From the NCBI RefSeq assembly GCF_029962485.1, contig NZ_CP073639.1, forward strand, positions 744,001 through 808,000: DNA of 64,000 nucleotides, given 5' to 3'. This DNA is from Burkholderia cepacia. GTDB taxonomy: Bacteria > Pseudomonadota > Gammaproteobacteria > Burkholderiales > Burkholderiaceae. Shown here one piece after another: positions 1 to 8,058 of this stretch (positions are counted from its first letter, which is position 1; each line of letters starts with the position of its first letter). The notes beneath the pieces were generated by a model. That model was not told the origin of the DNA. It saw only the letters and a list, made by a program, of their open reading frames with translations, and searched no databases. Made by a program: the position numbers and the translations under genes.

Positions 1-426
1 GTGCTCGCCCCTCATGGCGAGCGGCATCCCGATTGCGAGGGCATGGGGCTCGTGTTCGAACCGGATGCGCCGGGCGCGGCCGGCGGTGCCTGGACCTTCG
101 TCACCGACGTGCGCTCGCCCGACCATCTGCTGAGCGTGATGAGCGAGAACTTCCACCTGATCGAGCATTTCCCGCAACCGCCGGCCGCACTTCAATGGCT
201 GCTGCTGCGCAACGCACCGTATGCGCTCGGCCAGCTCCGGCAAATCGACCCGGCCGTCGCGGCTGCCGCACGCCATGCGCTGCCGGCCGAAGCGCTGCCG
301 GCCGCGCGCGAACCGGACGCACCGCCGGCAACGGCCGCTTTCGAGATCGAAGGCATCGCGATCGATCCCGCGCTGTGCGCGGCATTCGCACTGCCTGCGG
401 CGGCAGATGGGAGCGCGTCATGTTGA
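1..426 (+). CDS. Hypothetical protein, C-terminal part (5' end outside window)
   Basis: The frame is open from the first base of the window, so the GTG at position 1 is probably not the true start and the gene likely begins upstream. The visible 141 residues are rich in Ala and Pro, have no membrane segment, and include a stretch around residues 30-75 (TDVRSPDHLLSVMSENFHL) that reads as a folded domain, followed by a low-complexity Ala/Pro/Glu tail. I do not recognise the family. Its stop overlaps the start of the DUF1266 gene by 7 bases (ATGTTGA), so the two are probably translationally coupled and belong to one operon with the DUF4034 gene behind. Confidence 0.6.
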   Translation: MLAPHGERHPDCEGMGLVFEPDAPGAAGGAWTFVTDVRSPDHLLSVMSENFHLIEHFPQPPAALQWLLLRNAPYALGQLRQIDPAVAAAARHALPAEALPAAREPDAPPATAAFEIEGIAIDPALCAAFALPAAADGSASC

Positions 427-1202
427 AACTGCTGATCGGCGCGGCCGTGCTGTGGTTCGCGTGGTACCTGTGGCGATCGTTCCGGACCGCCGCGCGGATG
501 GTGCGCGAAGTCGACGCCGACCAGGCCGCGGGGGCCGACAGCACGGTATCGGTGCGGCAAACCACGGCCGTCAGGCTCGCGCACTCGCTGGCCGACCAGG
601 CGCCGCCGAACCGCCGCCGCTGGGCGCTCGCGCTCGCCGACATCCTGCTGATCCGCAACGGGCTGCGCTGTGATTGCGACGATCTCGTCTACGCGCTGCC
701 CGATGCACAGCGCGAGAAACTCGCGCTCCAGATGCGGCGCGAACTCGACCTGCCGGCCGACCTGCCCGAGTGGCAGATCGTGCAGCGCGTGCCGTCGATC
801 CTCGCGGGCTGGATCCGCGGCGTCGGCCGCTCGCACGAAGGCTTCTACGAACAGCTCGCAGCCGTTGGCCGCGTGCGCGACGCGCTGGCGTTCGATTGCG
901 CACGCACCGCGTTTCTCGTGCGCTGCATCGCGCTGCTCGGCTGGGCATCCGAACAGCACGCGTGGGTCGTACTGCTGCTCAACGCGCAGCGCGCGCAGGA
1001 CAGCTTCGACAGCTGGGAAGACTTCGGGCTCGCGTATGCGCGAGCACGTCAGCACTGGCTGCGCGGCAGCGGCCAGGACGGCCCCGCGTCGTCGCGCGCC
1101 ACGCAGGAAGTGCGCGAGCACCTGCGCAATCCGTCCGGAAACTGGCTTTCGCTGCCGTGGAAGCGCTATCGCATCTTCGATCCCCAACCCGTTTCGTCAT
1201 GA
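420..1202 (+). CDS. DUF1266 domain protein with N-terminal membrane anchor
   Basis: 260 residues from the ATG at 420, which overlaps the upstream stop. Residues 1-18 form a hydrophobic segment (MLKLLIGAAVLWFAWYLW), probably a membrane anchor leaving the rest in the cytoplasm. The C-terminal half carries the pattern of DUF1266 proteins (E. coli YbeR/YbeU type): an AFDCARTAFLVRCIALLGW helix, an aligned W-rich helix, then SWEDFGLAYARARQHW. Biochemical function of the family is unknown. The gene overlaps its downstream neighbour by 4 bases (ATGA). In E. coli, DUF1266 genes also sit beside a Sel1-repeat gene (ybeQ), so the pairing with the Sel1-like DUF4034 protein here is probably functional (inference). 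Confidence 0.75.
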   Translation: MLKLLIGAAVLWFAWYLWRSFRTAARMVREVDADQAAGADSTVSVRQTTAVRLAHSLADQAPPNRRRWALALADILLIRNGLRCDCDDLVYALPDAQREKLALQMRRELDLPADLPEWQIVQRVPSILAGWIRGVGRSHEGFYEQLAAVGRVRDALAFDCARTAFLVRCIALLGWASEQHAWVVLLLNAQRAQDSFDSWEDFGLAYARARQHWLRGSGQDGPASSRATQEVREHLRNPSGNWLSLPWKRYRIFDPQPVSS

Positions 1203-3205
1203 CCACCGACACCGACATGTCCTCCGCTCCCGCCGACCTGATTCCGCCCGCGAAGTCCCGATGGTTCATCTGCGACGTCGACGCTCTGCTGCGCGCGGGC
1301 GAGTTTGCCGCGCTCGACGCGCAGCTCGACGCCGCGCTCGCCGCCAGCTTCGCCGACCGTACGGCCGAAGCGCTGTACGTCGACGCGCTGCCGGCCGACG
1401 TTCAGCCATGCATCGACGCGGGCGCCGACGGCCTCGCGCGCCTGCGCGCATGGCAGGCCGCGAACCCGAGCTCCGCGCACGCGTGGCTGTGCGAAGCGCA
1501 TTACTGGCACCACTGGGCCTACGAATACCGCGGTTCCGGCTGGGCCGAGACAGTGACCGAAACCGGCTGGATCTGCGCACATGCATGCGCCGCGATGACG
1601 GTCGTCGCCGCGCTGCGCGCGCTGGTGCTCGCGCCGACGATGTGGAGCGCGCCGATGGTGATCTTCACGAGCGTGTCGTCGTTCGGCGAGCCCGAGTGGC
1701 TCACGCAGCTCGTACGCGAGCGCCGCTGGTCCATCACCGAACTGCACCTGAACGTCGGCGCGGAAGACGAAGCCACGTGCGCCGAACTGCAGCGCATGCT
1801 CGCGCGCTCGGGATTGAATCCCGACGTGCCGGTCGCGTGCCCGGCCGAATTTCCCGACGCGCTGCCGGGCCCCGTCCAGGGCAAGAAGCTGCGCAAGGAG
1901 AAGTGGTACTGGATGGAAGCGACGCTGCACGTCCACCGGAGACTGTTCTTCCCGATGCGCACGTTCATCTGGTACATGCAGCCGCGCTGGGGCGGCTCGC
2001 ACGACCACGTCCGCGCGTTCGTCGATTCCGATGCCTGCGCGCACCTCGATGCGCTCGAGAAGGACCGGCTGCGCCACGAGATCTGGCGCGACGATTACGC
2101 CGGCAATACGCTCGATCCGGATGACGGCGAAGACGACGCGCGCCGCGCGATGGCCGCGACGCTCGCACGCGCGCAGGCCGCGCTGCATCCGTATCACCGC
2201 TGGGAAACGCTGCACTGGCTCGCGTACAGCCATTTCAAGCGCAACGAGGACGAACAGGCCTACGCGCGGCTGCAGGAAGCCGAGCGCCACGAGCCGATCG
2301 ACGACAATCGCGCGATGGCGATGGGCTTGCGACTGACGCTCGGCCTCGACCCGCAAGGCGACTGGCTGACCCGTGCGATCGAACGCGCATCGGACGCACG
2401 CGCATGCACGTCGGCGATGATCCTGCGCGGCTATGCCCATCGCACCGGCACGTTCGGCTTCGCACAGGACGACGCGCGCGGCGAAGCATGGCTCGAAGCC
2501 GCACGGTTGAACGAGCCGGGCTCGCTCGCATGGAACCAGCTCGCCACCGCGCTGGAATACAACAACCGTCGCCCCGCCGACGCCGTCGCACTCTGCCAGC
2601 TCGGCTACGAGGCGGGCGGCGATTCGTGCGGCTACCTGCTCGGCTGCTTCTACAAGGAAGGCACGGTTGTCGAGGCCGATCCGTACCGCGCCGCCCACTA
2701 CTTCCGCGAGTCGATGGACGCCGGCGGCAACATGGCCGCGTACCGGCTCGGGTACACGTACCACCACATCGGACTCAACAGCACGGACCGCGACGAACGC
2801 GCGCGCATGCAGGTCGAGGCCGTCGAAACCGCTCGCAAGGCTCACGAAATGGGGCACACGGACGGCCTCGAGTGCATGCTGATGTTCATCGGCGACATCG
2901 AGGATCATTCGTCGCGCCACCGCTATGTCGACGAGCTGCGCCGGCATGCCGACGGCGGCCACCCGGCCGCGATGGCCGCACTGTCGTTCTTCTTCGCCGA
3001 CATCAGCGACAAGTCGCTCTACGACTATCGTGAAAGCGTGCGCTGGATCATGGGCGCGCAGGCGATCGCCCCGGACGACGAATACGTGCTCAACATCACA
3101 CGCGTCAGCCACGAGGACGGCATGCTCGCGAAGCTGCGATACAAGCTGCAGCGCAAGCAGATCAAGGCACACGAAATCCCCGGCGCCGACAACGCGATGG
3201 TCTGA
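1199..3205 (+). CDS. DUF4034 protein with Sel1/TPR-like repeats
   Basis: 668 residues from the ATG at 1199, inside the ATGA overlap with the DUF1266 gene. The N-terminal third has the DUF4034 signature: a short repeat (DVDALLRAGEFAALDAQLD), then AWQAANPSSAHAWLCEAHYW and the AWEYRG-like AYEYRGSGW. Residues from about 330 to 620 hold helical repeats of Sel1/TPR type, for example blocks ending YRLGYTYHH and AAMAALSFFF. Such repeats usually bind proteins; no enzyme motif is visible and there is no signal peptide. It is the last gene of the three-gene overlapping set and is followed directly by a hairpin and a convergent hydrolase gene. Function unknown; a role in protein assembly or secretion is only a guess. 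Confidence 0.75.
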   Translation: MTTDTDMSSAPADLIPPAKSRWFICDVDALLRAGEFAALDAQLDAALAASFADRTAEALYVDALPADVQPCIDAGADGLARLRAWQAANPSSAHAWLCEAHYWHHWAYEYRGSGWAETVTETGWICAHACAAMTVVAALRALVLAPTMWSAPMVIFTSVSSFGEPEWLTQLVRERRWSITELHLNVGAEDEATCAELQRMLARSGLNPDVPVACPAEFPDALPGPVQGKKLRKEKWYWMEATLHVHRRLFFPMRTFIWYMQPRWGGSHDHVRAFVDSDACAHLDALEKDRLRHEIWRDDYAGNTLDPDDGEDDARRAMAATLARAQAALHPYHRWETLHWLAYSHFKRNEDEQAYARLQEAERHEPIDDNRAMAMGLRLTLGLDPQGDWLTRAIERASDARACTSAMILRGYAHRTGTFGFAQDDARGEAWLEAARLNEPGSLAWNQLATALEYNNRRPADAVALCQLGYEAGGDSCGYLLGCFYKEGTVVEADPYRAAHYFRESMDAGGNMAAYRLGYTYHHIGLNSTDRDERARMQVEAVETARKAHEMGHTDGLECMLMFIGDIEDHSSRHRYVDELRRHADGGHPAAMAALSFFFADISDKSLYDYRESVRWIMGAQAIAPDDEYVLNITRVSHEDGMLAKLRYKLQRKQIKAHEIPGADNAMV

Positions 3206-3217
3206 GCGCCGACGATG

Positions 3218-3244
3218 CGCGCGTGCCCGGCAACGGGCCGCGCG
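3218..3244. terminator. Probable bidirectional terminator hairpin
   Basis: Between convergent genes. CGCGCG-T-GCCCG pairs with CGGGC-CGCGCG-type sequence around a GCAA loop: 11 base pairs with one bulged T at 3224. No clear T-tract on either side, so termination is inferred from stem strength and position. Confidence 0.45.
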
Positions 3245-4057
3245 TTACCCCGCCAGCCGGTCGAGAAACGCCAGCATCGCCGCGTTGAATCGCGCGGGTC
3301 GCTGCAGCGGCGCGAAATGGCTCACGCCGGGCAGGATCGTCAGCGTTGCACCGGGAATCGTACGTGCGAGGTACGCGGCATGCTCCGGCCGGATGAATTC
3401 GTCGTGCTCGCCCTGCACGATCGCCACCGGCGCCGCGATCGCCGCGAGATCCCGTTCGCTGTAATTCGGTTGCGTGCGCATCATTTCGCTGACGGCCGCG
3501 ACGAATGCGTCGAACTGGTCGGGTGTCGCGGACAACCGCGCGTAGTCCTTGCGGTGCCGCGCGAAACAACGGTCGATCACCGGGCCCGGCACCATCTCCT
3601 TCGTGCCGCCCGGGTCCATATTGCACGCGAAGAAGAACACGCCCGCCGCGCGCTCCGGTGCGCGGGCCGCCAGCACGAGCGCGATGCACGCGCCGTCGCT
3701 CCAGCCGACGAAACGCGCACGGTCGACGTGCAGCGCGTCGAGCACCGCGAGCACGTCCGACGCCATGCGTTCGTAGGAATAGGGTTGCGCGTCGCGTGTG
3801 CTGCGGCCGTGGCCGCGGCTGTCGATCACAATCGCGCGATAGCCGGCCGCGAGCAGCGCCGGCACCTGGTTGCCCCAGTTGCCGCCGTGGCCGAGGCCGC
3901 CATGCAGCAGCACGACCGGCGGGCCATGGCCGAACGACGCGTGCCAGATGCGCGCGCCGTCGTGCTCCAGCCAGCCTTCGGCATCGGCCGCCGGCAGCGG
4001 CGTGCCGCCATGGGCGTCGAAGCGGACGAGTTCGTCGTCGTCGAGTTCCGCATTCAT
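3245..4057 (-). CDS. Alpha/beta-fold hydrolase
   Basis: 270 residues. An oxyanion-hole motif LLHGGLGHGGNW is followed by a strand ending in DSRGHGRS, the nucleophile elbow GWSDG (Ser is the likely nucleophile), an acid in QGEHDEFI, and the catalytic His in LPGVSHFAPLQRP. This is the full Ser-Asp-His arrangement of the alpha/beta hydrolase superfamily and the length is typical. The first 30 residues precede the fold and may help cap the active site. No signal peptide, so probably cytoplasmic. Substrate cannot be told from sequence; esterase or C-C hydrolase are possible. It is convergent with the DUF4034 gene and stands alone. Confidence 0.85.
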   Translation of the reverse strand: MNAELDDDELVRFDAHGGTPLPAADAEGWLEHDGARIWHASFGHGPPVVLLHGGLGHGGNWGNQVPALLAAGYRAIVIDSRGHGRSTRDAQPYSYERMASDVLAVLDALHVDRARFVGWSDGACIALVLAARAPERAAGVFFFACNMDPGGTKEMVPGPVIDRCFARHRKDYARLSATPDQFDAFVAAVSEMMRTQPNYSERDLAAIAAPVAIVQGEHDEFIRPEHAAYLARTIPGATLTILPGVSHFAPLQRPARFNAAMLAFLDRLAG

Positions 4058-4127
4058 CGTTCTGCCGTCCTTTCGAGGGAGACGCGCTTGCGATTGTAAT
4101 GCGTGTGGCCGACGCAGCCCGAAGCCG

Positions 4128-4598
4128 TCAGGCTTGCGTCGACACCAGCCCGCCCGATGACGAGTTGCCCGACTTCTGGAGCACCGCCGCGAGCTGCGAG
4201 ATCGCCGCCGACAGCGCCGCCGAGATCGAGCTGGCTTCCGCGCTCAGCGTCTGTTGCTCGATGACCGCGGACGGGTCATCCTTCGCGCGCTGGGCCGCGT
4301 CCGCCATCTGCCGCTCCAGTGTCGCGAGCTGCTTTTGCAGCCGCTCGATCAGCGCCTTCAACTGGGTGACGGCAGGATCCTCCGCCGACGATGCGCCCGC
4401 CGCGCCGAGCGTTTCGCCGGTGTCGCCGGCCGCCGCTTTCGTGCCGGTGGTGCTGCTCGCACCCGTCGTGCCACTGCCGCCCGTGGCAGCTGTCGTGCCG
4501 TCGGCGGACGAAGCCGCGGCCGGGGCGGCCGACGTGTTTGCGGTAACGCTGCTGTCCGCCAGTGAGGCGCGCGCGGTCGTGGAGAAATCGATCTGCAT
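4128..4598 (-). CDS. FlxA-like family protein
   Basis: 156 residues. Residues 1-70 are Ala/Ser/Thr/Gly-rich low complexity. Residues 75-110 form a charged coiled coil (TQLKALIERLQKQLATLERQ) like that of FlxA-like proteins, followed by an Ala/Ser-rich helix. FlxA is a small flagellum-associated E. coli protein of unknown function; the resemblance is mainly the coiled coil plus Ser-rich flanks, so assignment to the family is fair but function is open. No signal peptide or membrane segment. Single gene between a hydrolase on the same strand and a divergent 400-bp intergenic region. Confidence 0.6.
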   Translation of the reverse strand: MQIDFSTTARASLADSSVTANTSAAPAAASSADGTTAATGGSGTTGASSTTGTKAAAGDTGETLGAAGASSAEDPAVTQLKALIERLQKQLATLERQMADAAQRAKDDPSAVIEQQTLSAEASSISAALSAAISQLAAVLQKSGNSSSGGLVSTQA

Positions 4599-5000
4599 CG
4601 TGTCGGTCCGTGTGTGTCGATAAGCGAATCGTGACGGGGCGGGAAATGCCTTCCAACTCGTTTACGGCATTCGTCACACGAAACTTGAGTGTCGGGGTCG
4701 GACGAATGCCGAGCAGATCGCCGCATTCCACGCTCGAAAGGGCCAGATTGGCGCCACGGCGGCGCTGGTAAAATTGCGGCTTCGCCGGCCGGCCTCGCGC
4801 GTCGACCGCCTTCGGGCGCCCGCGCGCAACGTCGCCGGTTTCGACTCCCGTCCTGCCGGGCGCGGCATGCCACGCGTGCCGACGCCGCAATCGCGGCGCA
4901 GCGGGTCGCCTTTTCCGTCCGCCTTCGTGACCCGCTCGCCGGTTCGAGCGGCGAACGCCGTGCGGCGCGCTCCATTCATCACGCATTCGAGGAACACACG
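4599..5000. other. Intergenic region, no gene seen
   Basis: About 400 bases between the divergent FlxA-like gene and the small membrane-protein gene. It should carry both promoters. A ribosome-binding site (GAGGAAC) lies at 4988-4994 in front of the small gene. No convincing reading frame, RNA gene or strong hairpin is visible. Confidence 0.5.
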
Positions 5001-5135
5001 ATGGCCCGCATCGGCGCCTTCTGCATCACGACGTGGCTTGCCGCCGCGATTCTCTACTTCGGCCAGCACTCCGTCGCGATGATCGCGTTGAGCGGTGTCG
5101 TCGTGTTCGGCGGGTTCGATCTGCTGCGTCCGTAA
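5001..5135 (+). CDS. Small hydrophobic membrane protein (44 aa)
   Basis: 44 residues starting at an ATG seven bases after a GAGGAAC ribosome-binding site. Two hydrophobic segments, roughly residues 5-18 (GAFCITTWLAAAILYF) and 25-40 (AMIALSGVVVFGGF), make it a likely two-pass inner-membrane miniprotein. The frame ends LLRP-stop at 5135, only 6 bases before the convergent stop of the GH2 gene. Function unknown. The ribosome-binding site and hydrophobic pattern support a real gene, but a frame this short could occur by chance. Confidence 0.55.
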   Translation: MARIGAFCITTWLAAAILYFGQHSVAMIALSGVVVFGGFDLLRP

Positions 5136-5141
5136 CGCACG

Positions 5142-8030
5142 TCAGCAGGCCGCGAACGTCGCCACCGCCGGATCGACCGCCAGCGCACGCTCGTTGAAGA
5201 CGACCGGCACGCCGCCGAGCCCCAGCTTGCAGTTCGGACGATCGAGCCGCCACCCGTCGATGCGCAGCGCGACGCGCGACACCGGTACGCCACCCGCATG
5301 CGGCAGGTCGATCGTGATCCGCCGCTTCGCACCCGGCACCAGGTTCAGGTAGTTGTCGCCGTAGAACGCGGGCAGCACGCGCGCACCGGTCGACGGGTCG
5401 AATACCTGCAGGTGCGTCATCAACGCGATGCCCGCCCCGACGTTCGCGACGTCGACCGTGATGCGCGTCGTCACGTCGTCGGCCTCGGATGCCGTCGCAC
5501 TGACGGCCACTGCCGCCGCCGGCATCGCATCGAGCGACGTGTAGGTCGTGTCGCCACCGTCGCGCTGCCGCCAGTACACGTTCTCCGCGAGCGCATTGCC
5601 GCCCGCATCGGTCAGCGCGAGCGCGACGATGCACACGTCGGATCTCGCGGCAGCCATCGCCGCCTTCAGGTTCGCCACCACACGATACGACGCCTTCGCC
5701 ACGCCGCCGACATCCGCGGCGGTCCGGCTGCTCAGCGTGCCGTCCAGGTTGTACACGCGCATCTCGACGCGGCCCGTGACGGCCGCCGCCGTATGGTTCG
5801 CAATCGTCACGTCCGACGTATTCGCATCGAGGATCGCATTGACTCGGCGGCAGCCGTGCCGAACCGCGAAGAACGACGCATGCTCCTCGAGATCGTGGCT
5901 GTACATCTGCCACACGAAGCTCGGTTGCGCGGGGTTCGTCATCCACATGATCACGCCGGTGGCCGGCGACGTGATCTTCCCGGCCACGGGGCCGATCATC
6001 ACGGCCGCATTCGCCTCGTAGATCGAGCGGATGCACTCGTAGTTCATCATCTGCGCCTTGCGCACGAAGTCGGCCAGATTCCGGATCGCACCGTAGCGCA
6101 GCGCCGTCATCGCAATGTAGCCGGCGCCGCCTTGCTGGCCGACCTGGGCGTAGTACGCACCGTTGCCATTCATGTCGCGGTCGGCCCAGAAGTCGTCCGG
6201 GCATTCGTACGAACCGGGCGGCAGCATCGATTCGACGAATTCGAGTGTCGGAATCGAGTGCGAACCGACTTCGTTGTGGAACGCGATCGACGTCGTGCCA
6301 TAGCCACGGCTGAACGCGGCCTGCGGCGACGCCCAGTTGTACGGGCCGCCCGACGAATAGCCGTTGACCGCGCCGGCGCCGGTGTCGCCCGCCGAACTCG
6401 TGAGGCACAGGCGTTGCGGATCGAGCTCGGCGACGAGCGCGTCGAGCCCCTTCACGAGCGCCGGCGGCGGTGAGCCCTCGTTGCCACCGCACCAGAGCAG
6501 GATCGACGGACGATGACGATTGCGCGCGATCACGTCGCGGATGTTGTCGAGATCGCGCGGCACGTTGGCGGCGCCCGAACCGTCGCCCTCGGTCGAAAAG
6601 AAGAAGTCCTGCCACACCAGGATCCCGTAGCGATCGCACGCGTCGAAGAAATCGTCGCTCGTGCTCTGCCCGTTCCAGTTGCGGATCAGGTTGAGGTTGG
6701 CGTCGCGATGCAGTCGCACCTGATTGAACAGCCGTTCGCGCGGAATCCGCTTCAACGCTTCGTCGAGCCCCCAGTTGCCGCCCATCACGAGGATCGGCAG
6801 GCCGTTGACGGTGATGCTCAGTTGCGTGCCCATGCCGATATCGCGCGAATACTCGATGCGGCGCAGGCCGACGTTCAACTTGCGCTCGTCGGACAGCACG
6901 TGCCCGACCTTGAGCCCCACCGTCACCGCGTAGAGATTCGGGTCGCCATACCCGTTCGGCCACCACAGGCGCGGCTGCCTGATCGACAGTGCCGCGATGT
7001 CCGACGACGTGAGCGACACCTTCGTCGTCGTACTCGATGCGGGAATCGCGATGTCATGGCTGAACGTCGCGCCGTTGCCGATGCTGCCGACGAGCGTCGC
7101 GACGAGGTCGGCGCCCGAGCCGTTGTCCAGTTCGAGATCGAGCCGCAACTCGGCACGCGAGAGATCGGCCGACAGCGTATGAGCGACATTCAGTGCGGCG
7201 ATGCGCACCGCGCCGGTCGTGAACCACCGGACCGGTTGCCAGATGCCGAGATCGCGGTCGGGAATCGTCGGCAGCCAGTCCCAGCCGGCCGAGCAGAAGA
7301 AGGTCGGCCCGTTCTTCAGCGTGACGCCGGTCGGGCCGCCGTTGCGGCCGCCACGCGTCACGCCGCTCTTGTAATTCGGCAGCAGCGGCCCTTCGGAGAA
7401 ATCCAGCTTGACGACGCGCACCGCCAGATTCGCTGCGCCACCCGCCTGCGGCACGAGCCGCGTGATGTCGAATGCGCCTTGCTTGAACGCGCCTTCGAGC
7501 CGGCCGACGAGCGCGCCGTTCAGCCAGATCTCGGCGCAGTAGTTGACGCCGCCGAAGTTCAGCCACAACCGCTGCCCCGGCCGCCGGGCCGGCGCCGCGA
7601 AGGTCGTGCGGTACCAGTAGTCGGTGTCCTTCAGCGTATCGGGAACGGTGTCCGTGACGATGCGGCCGTAGAACGGATCGGGATACTTGCCGTTGACGAT
7701 CATGCTGTTGAGCACGGTGCCGGGCACCGTCGCGGGCGCCATGCCCGTCATGCCGCCCGCGCCCGACAGTTGCGCACCGCTCGCACCCGGCAGGCTGCTT
7801 GCGGGCGCGAACGTCCAGTTCTGCGCGAGGTCCTGCGCAGCCAGCAGGCTATGCTCCGGGTCGGCCGGCACGCCCGGCACGGTGGGCGTGACCGTCGCCG
7901 GGCCGTCGGCGCCGGGCATGCCCGACGAGGCGGCCGGCGAATCGATGTCGCCATTGCAGCCCGCGAGCCAGCTCGTGCCGACCAGCGCGGCACCGTAGGA
8001 CAGGAATTTGCGGCGTTCTTTCGATGTCAC
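5142..8030 (-). CDS. Glycoside hydrolase family 2 lipoprotein (beta-mannosidase / exo-glucosaminidase-like)
   Basis: 962 residues. The start has a TAT-like ERRKFL motif, a hydrophobic stretch and a lipobox (LAGC, Cys25), so the enzyme is probably exported and lipid-anchored. Domains follow GH2 order: sugar-binding domain (about 65-215, with WLNFGGVNYCAEIWLNG), immunoglobulin-like domain (275-395), TIM barrel (400-680), then C-terminal beta domains. The GH2 acid/base is Glu518 in WCGGNEG; the likely nucleophile is Glu587 in AFHNEVGSH. The barrel most resembles the beta-mannosidase / exo-beta-D-glucosaminidase branch rather than beta-galactosidases; exact substrate is inferred. It starts 28 bases after the GH92 gene, so the two probably form an operon degrading mannose-containing glycans such as N-glycans. 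Confidence 0.85.
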   Translation of the reverse strand: MTSKERRKFLSYGAALVGTSWLAGCNGDIDSPAASSGMPGADGPATVTPTVPGVPADPEHSLLAAQDLAQNWTFAPASSLPGASGAQLSGAGGMTGMAPATVPGTVLNSMIVNGKYPDPFYGRIVTDTVPDTLKDTDYWYRTTFAAPARRPGQRLWLNFGGVNYCAEIWLNGALVGRLEGAFKQGAFDITRLVPQAGGAANLAVRVVKLDFSEGPLLPNYKSGVTRGGRNGGPTGVTLKNGPTFFCSAGWDWLPTIPDRDLGIWQPVRWFTTGAVRIAALNVAHTLSADLSRAELRLDLELDNGSGADLVATLVGSIGNGATFSHDIAIPASSTTTKVSLTSSDIAALSIRQPRLWWPNGYGDPNLYAVTVGLKVGHVLSDERKLNVGLRRIEYSRDIGMGTQLSITVNGLPILVMGGNWGLDEALKRIPRERLFNQVRLHRDANLNLIRNWNGQSTSDDFFDACDRYGILVWQDFFFSTEGDGSGAANVPRDLDNIRDVIARNRHRPSILLWCGGNEGSPPPALVKGLDALVAELDPQRLCLTSSAGDTGAGAVNGYSSGGPYNWASPQAAFSRGYGTTSIAFHNEVGSHSIPTLEFVESMLPPGSYECPDDFWADRDMNGNGAYYAQVGQQGGAGYIAMTALRYGAIRNLADFVRKAQMMNYECIRSIYEANAAVMIGPVAGKITSPATGVIMWMTNPAQPSFVWQMYSHDLEEHASFFAVRHGCRRVNAILDANTSDVTIANHTAAAVTGRVEMRVYNLDGTLSSRTAADVGGVAKASYRVVANLKAAMAAARSDVCIVALALTDAGGNALAENVYWRQRDGGDTTYTSLDAMPAAAVAVSATASEADDVTTRITVDVANVGAGIALMTHLQVFDPSTGARVLPAFYGDNYLNLVPGAKRRITIDLPHAGGVPVSRVALRIDGWRLDRPNCKLGLGGVPVVFNERALAVDPAVATFAAC

Positions 8031-8058
8031 GTTGCGTTCCTCCCTGATGGTGTCGTCG

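Noticed and set aside
1166..3172. Long open frame antisense to the DUF4034 gene
   Set aside because: It mirrors the codon pattern of the real gene in GC-rich DNA, is Arg/Val-rich and has no motif or ribosome-binding site.
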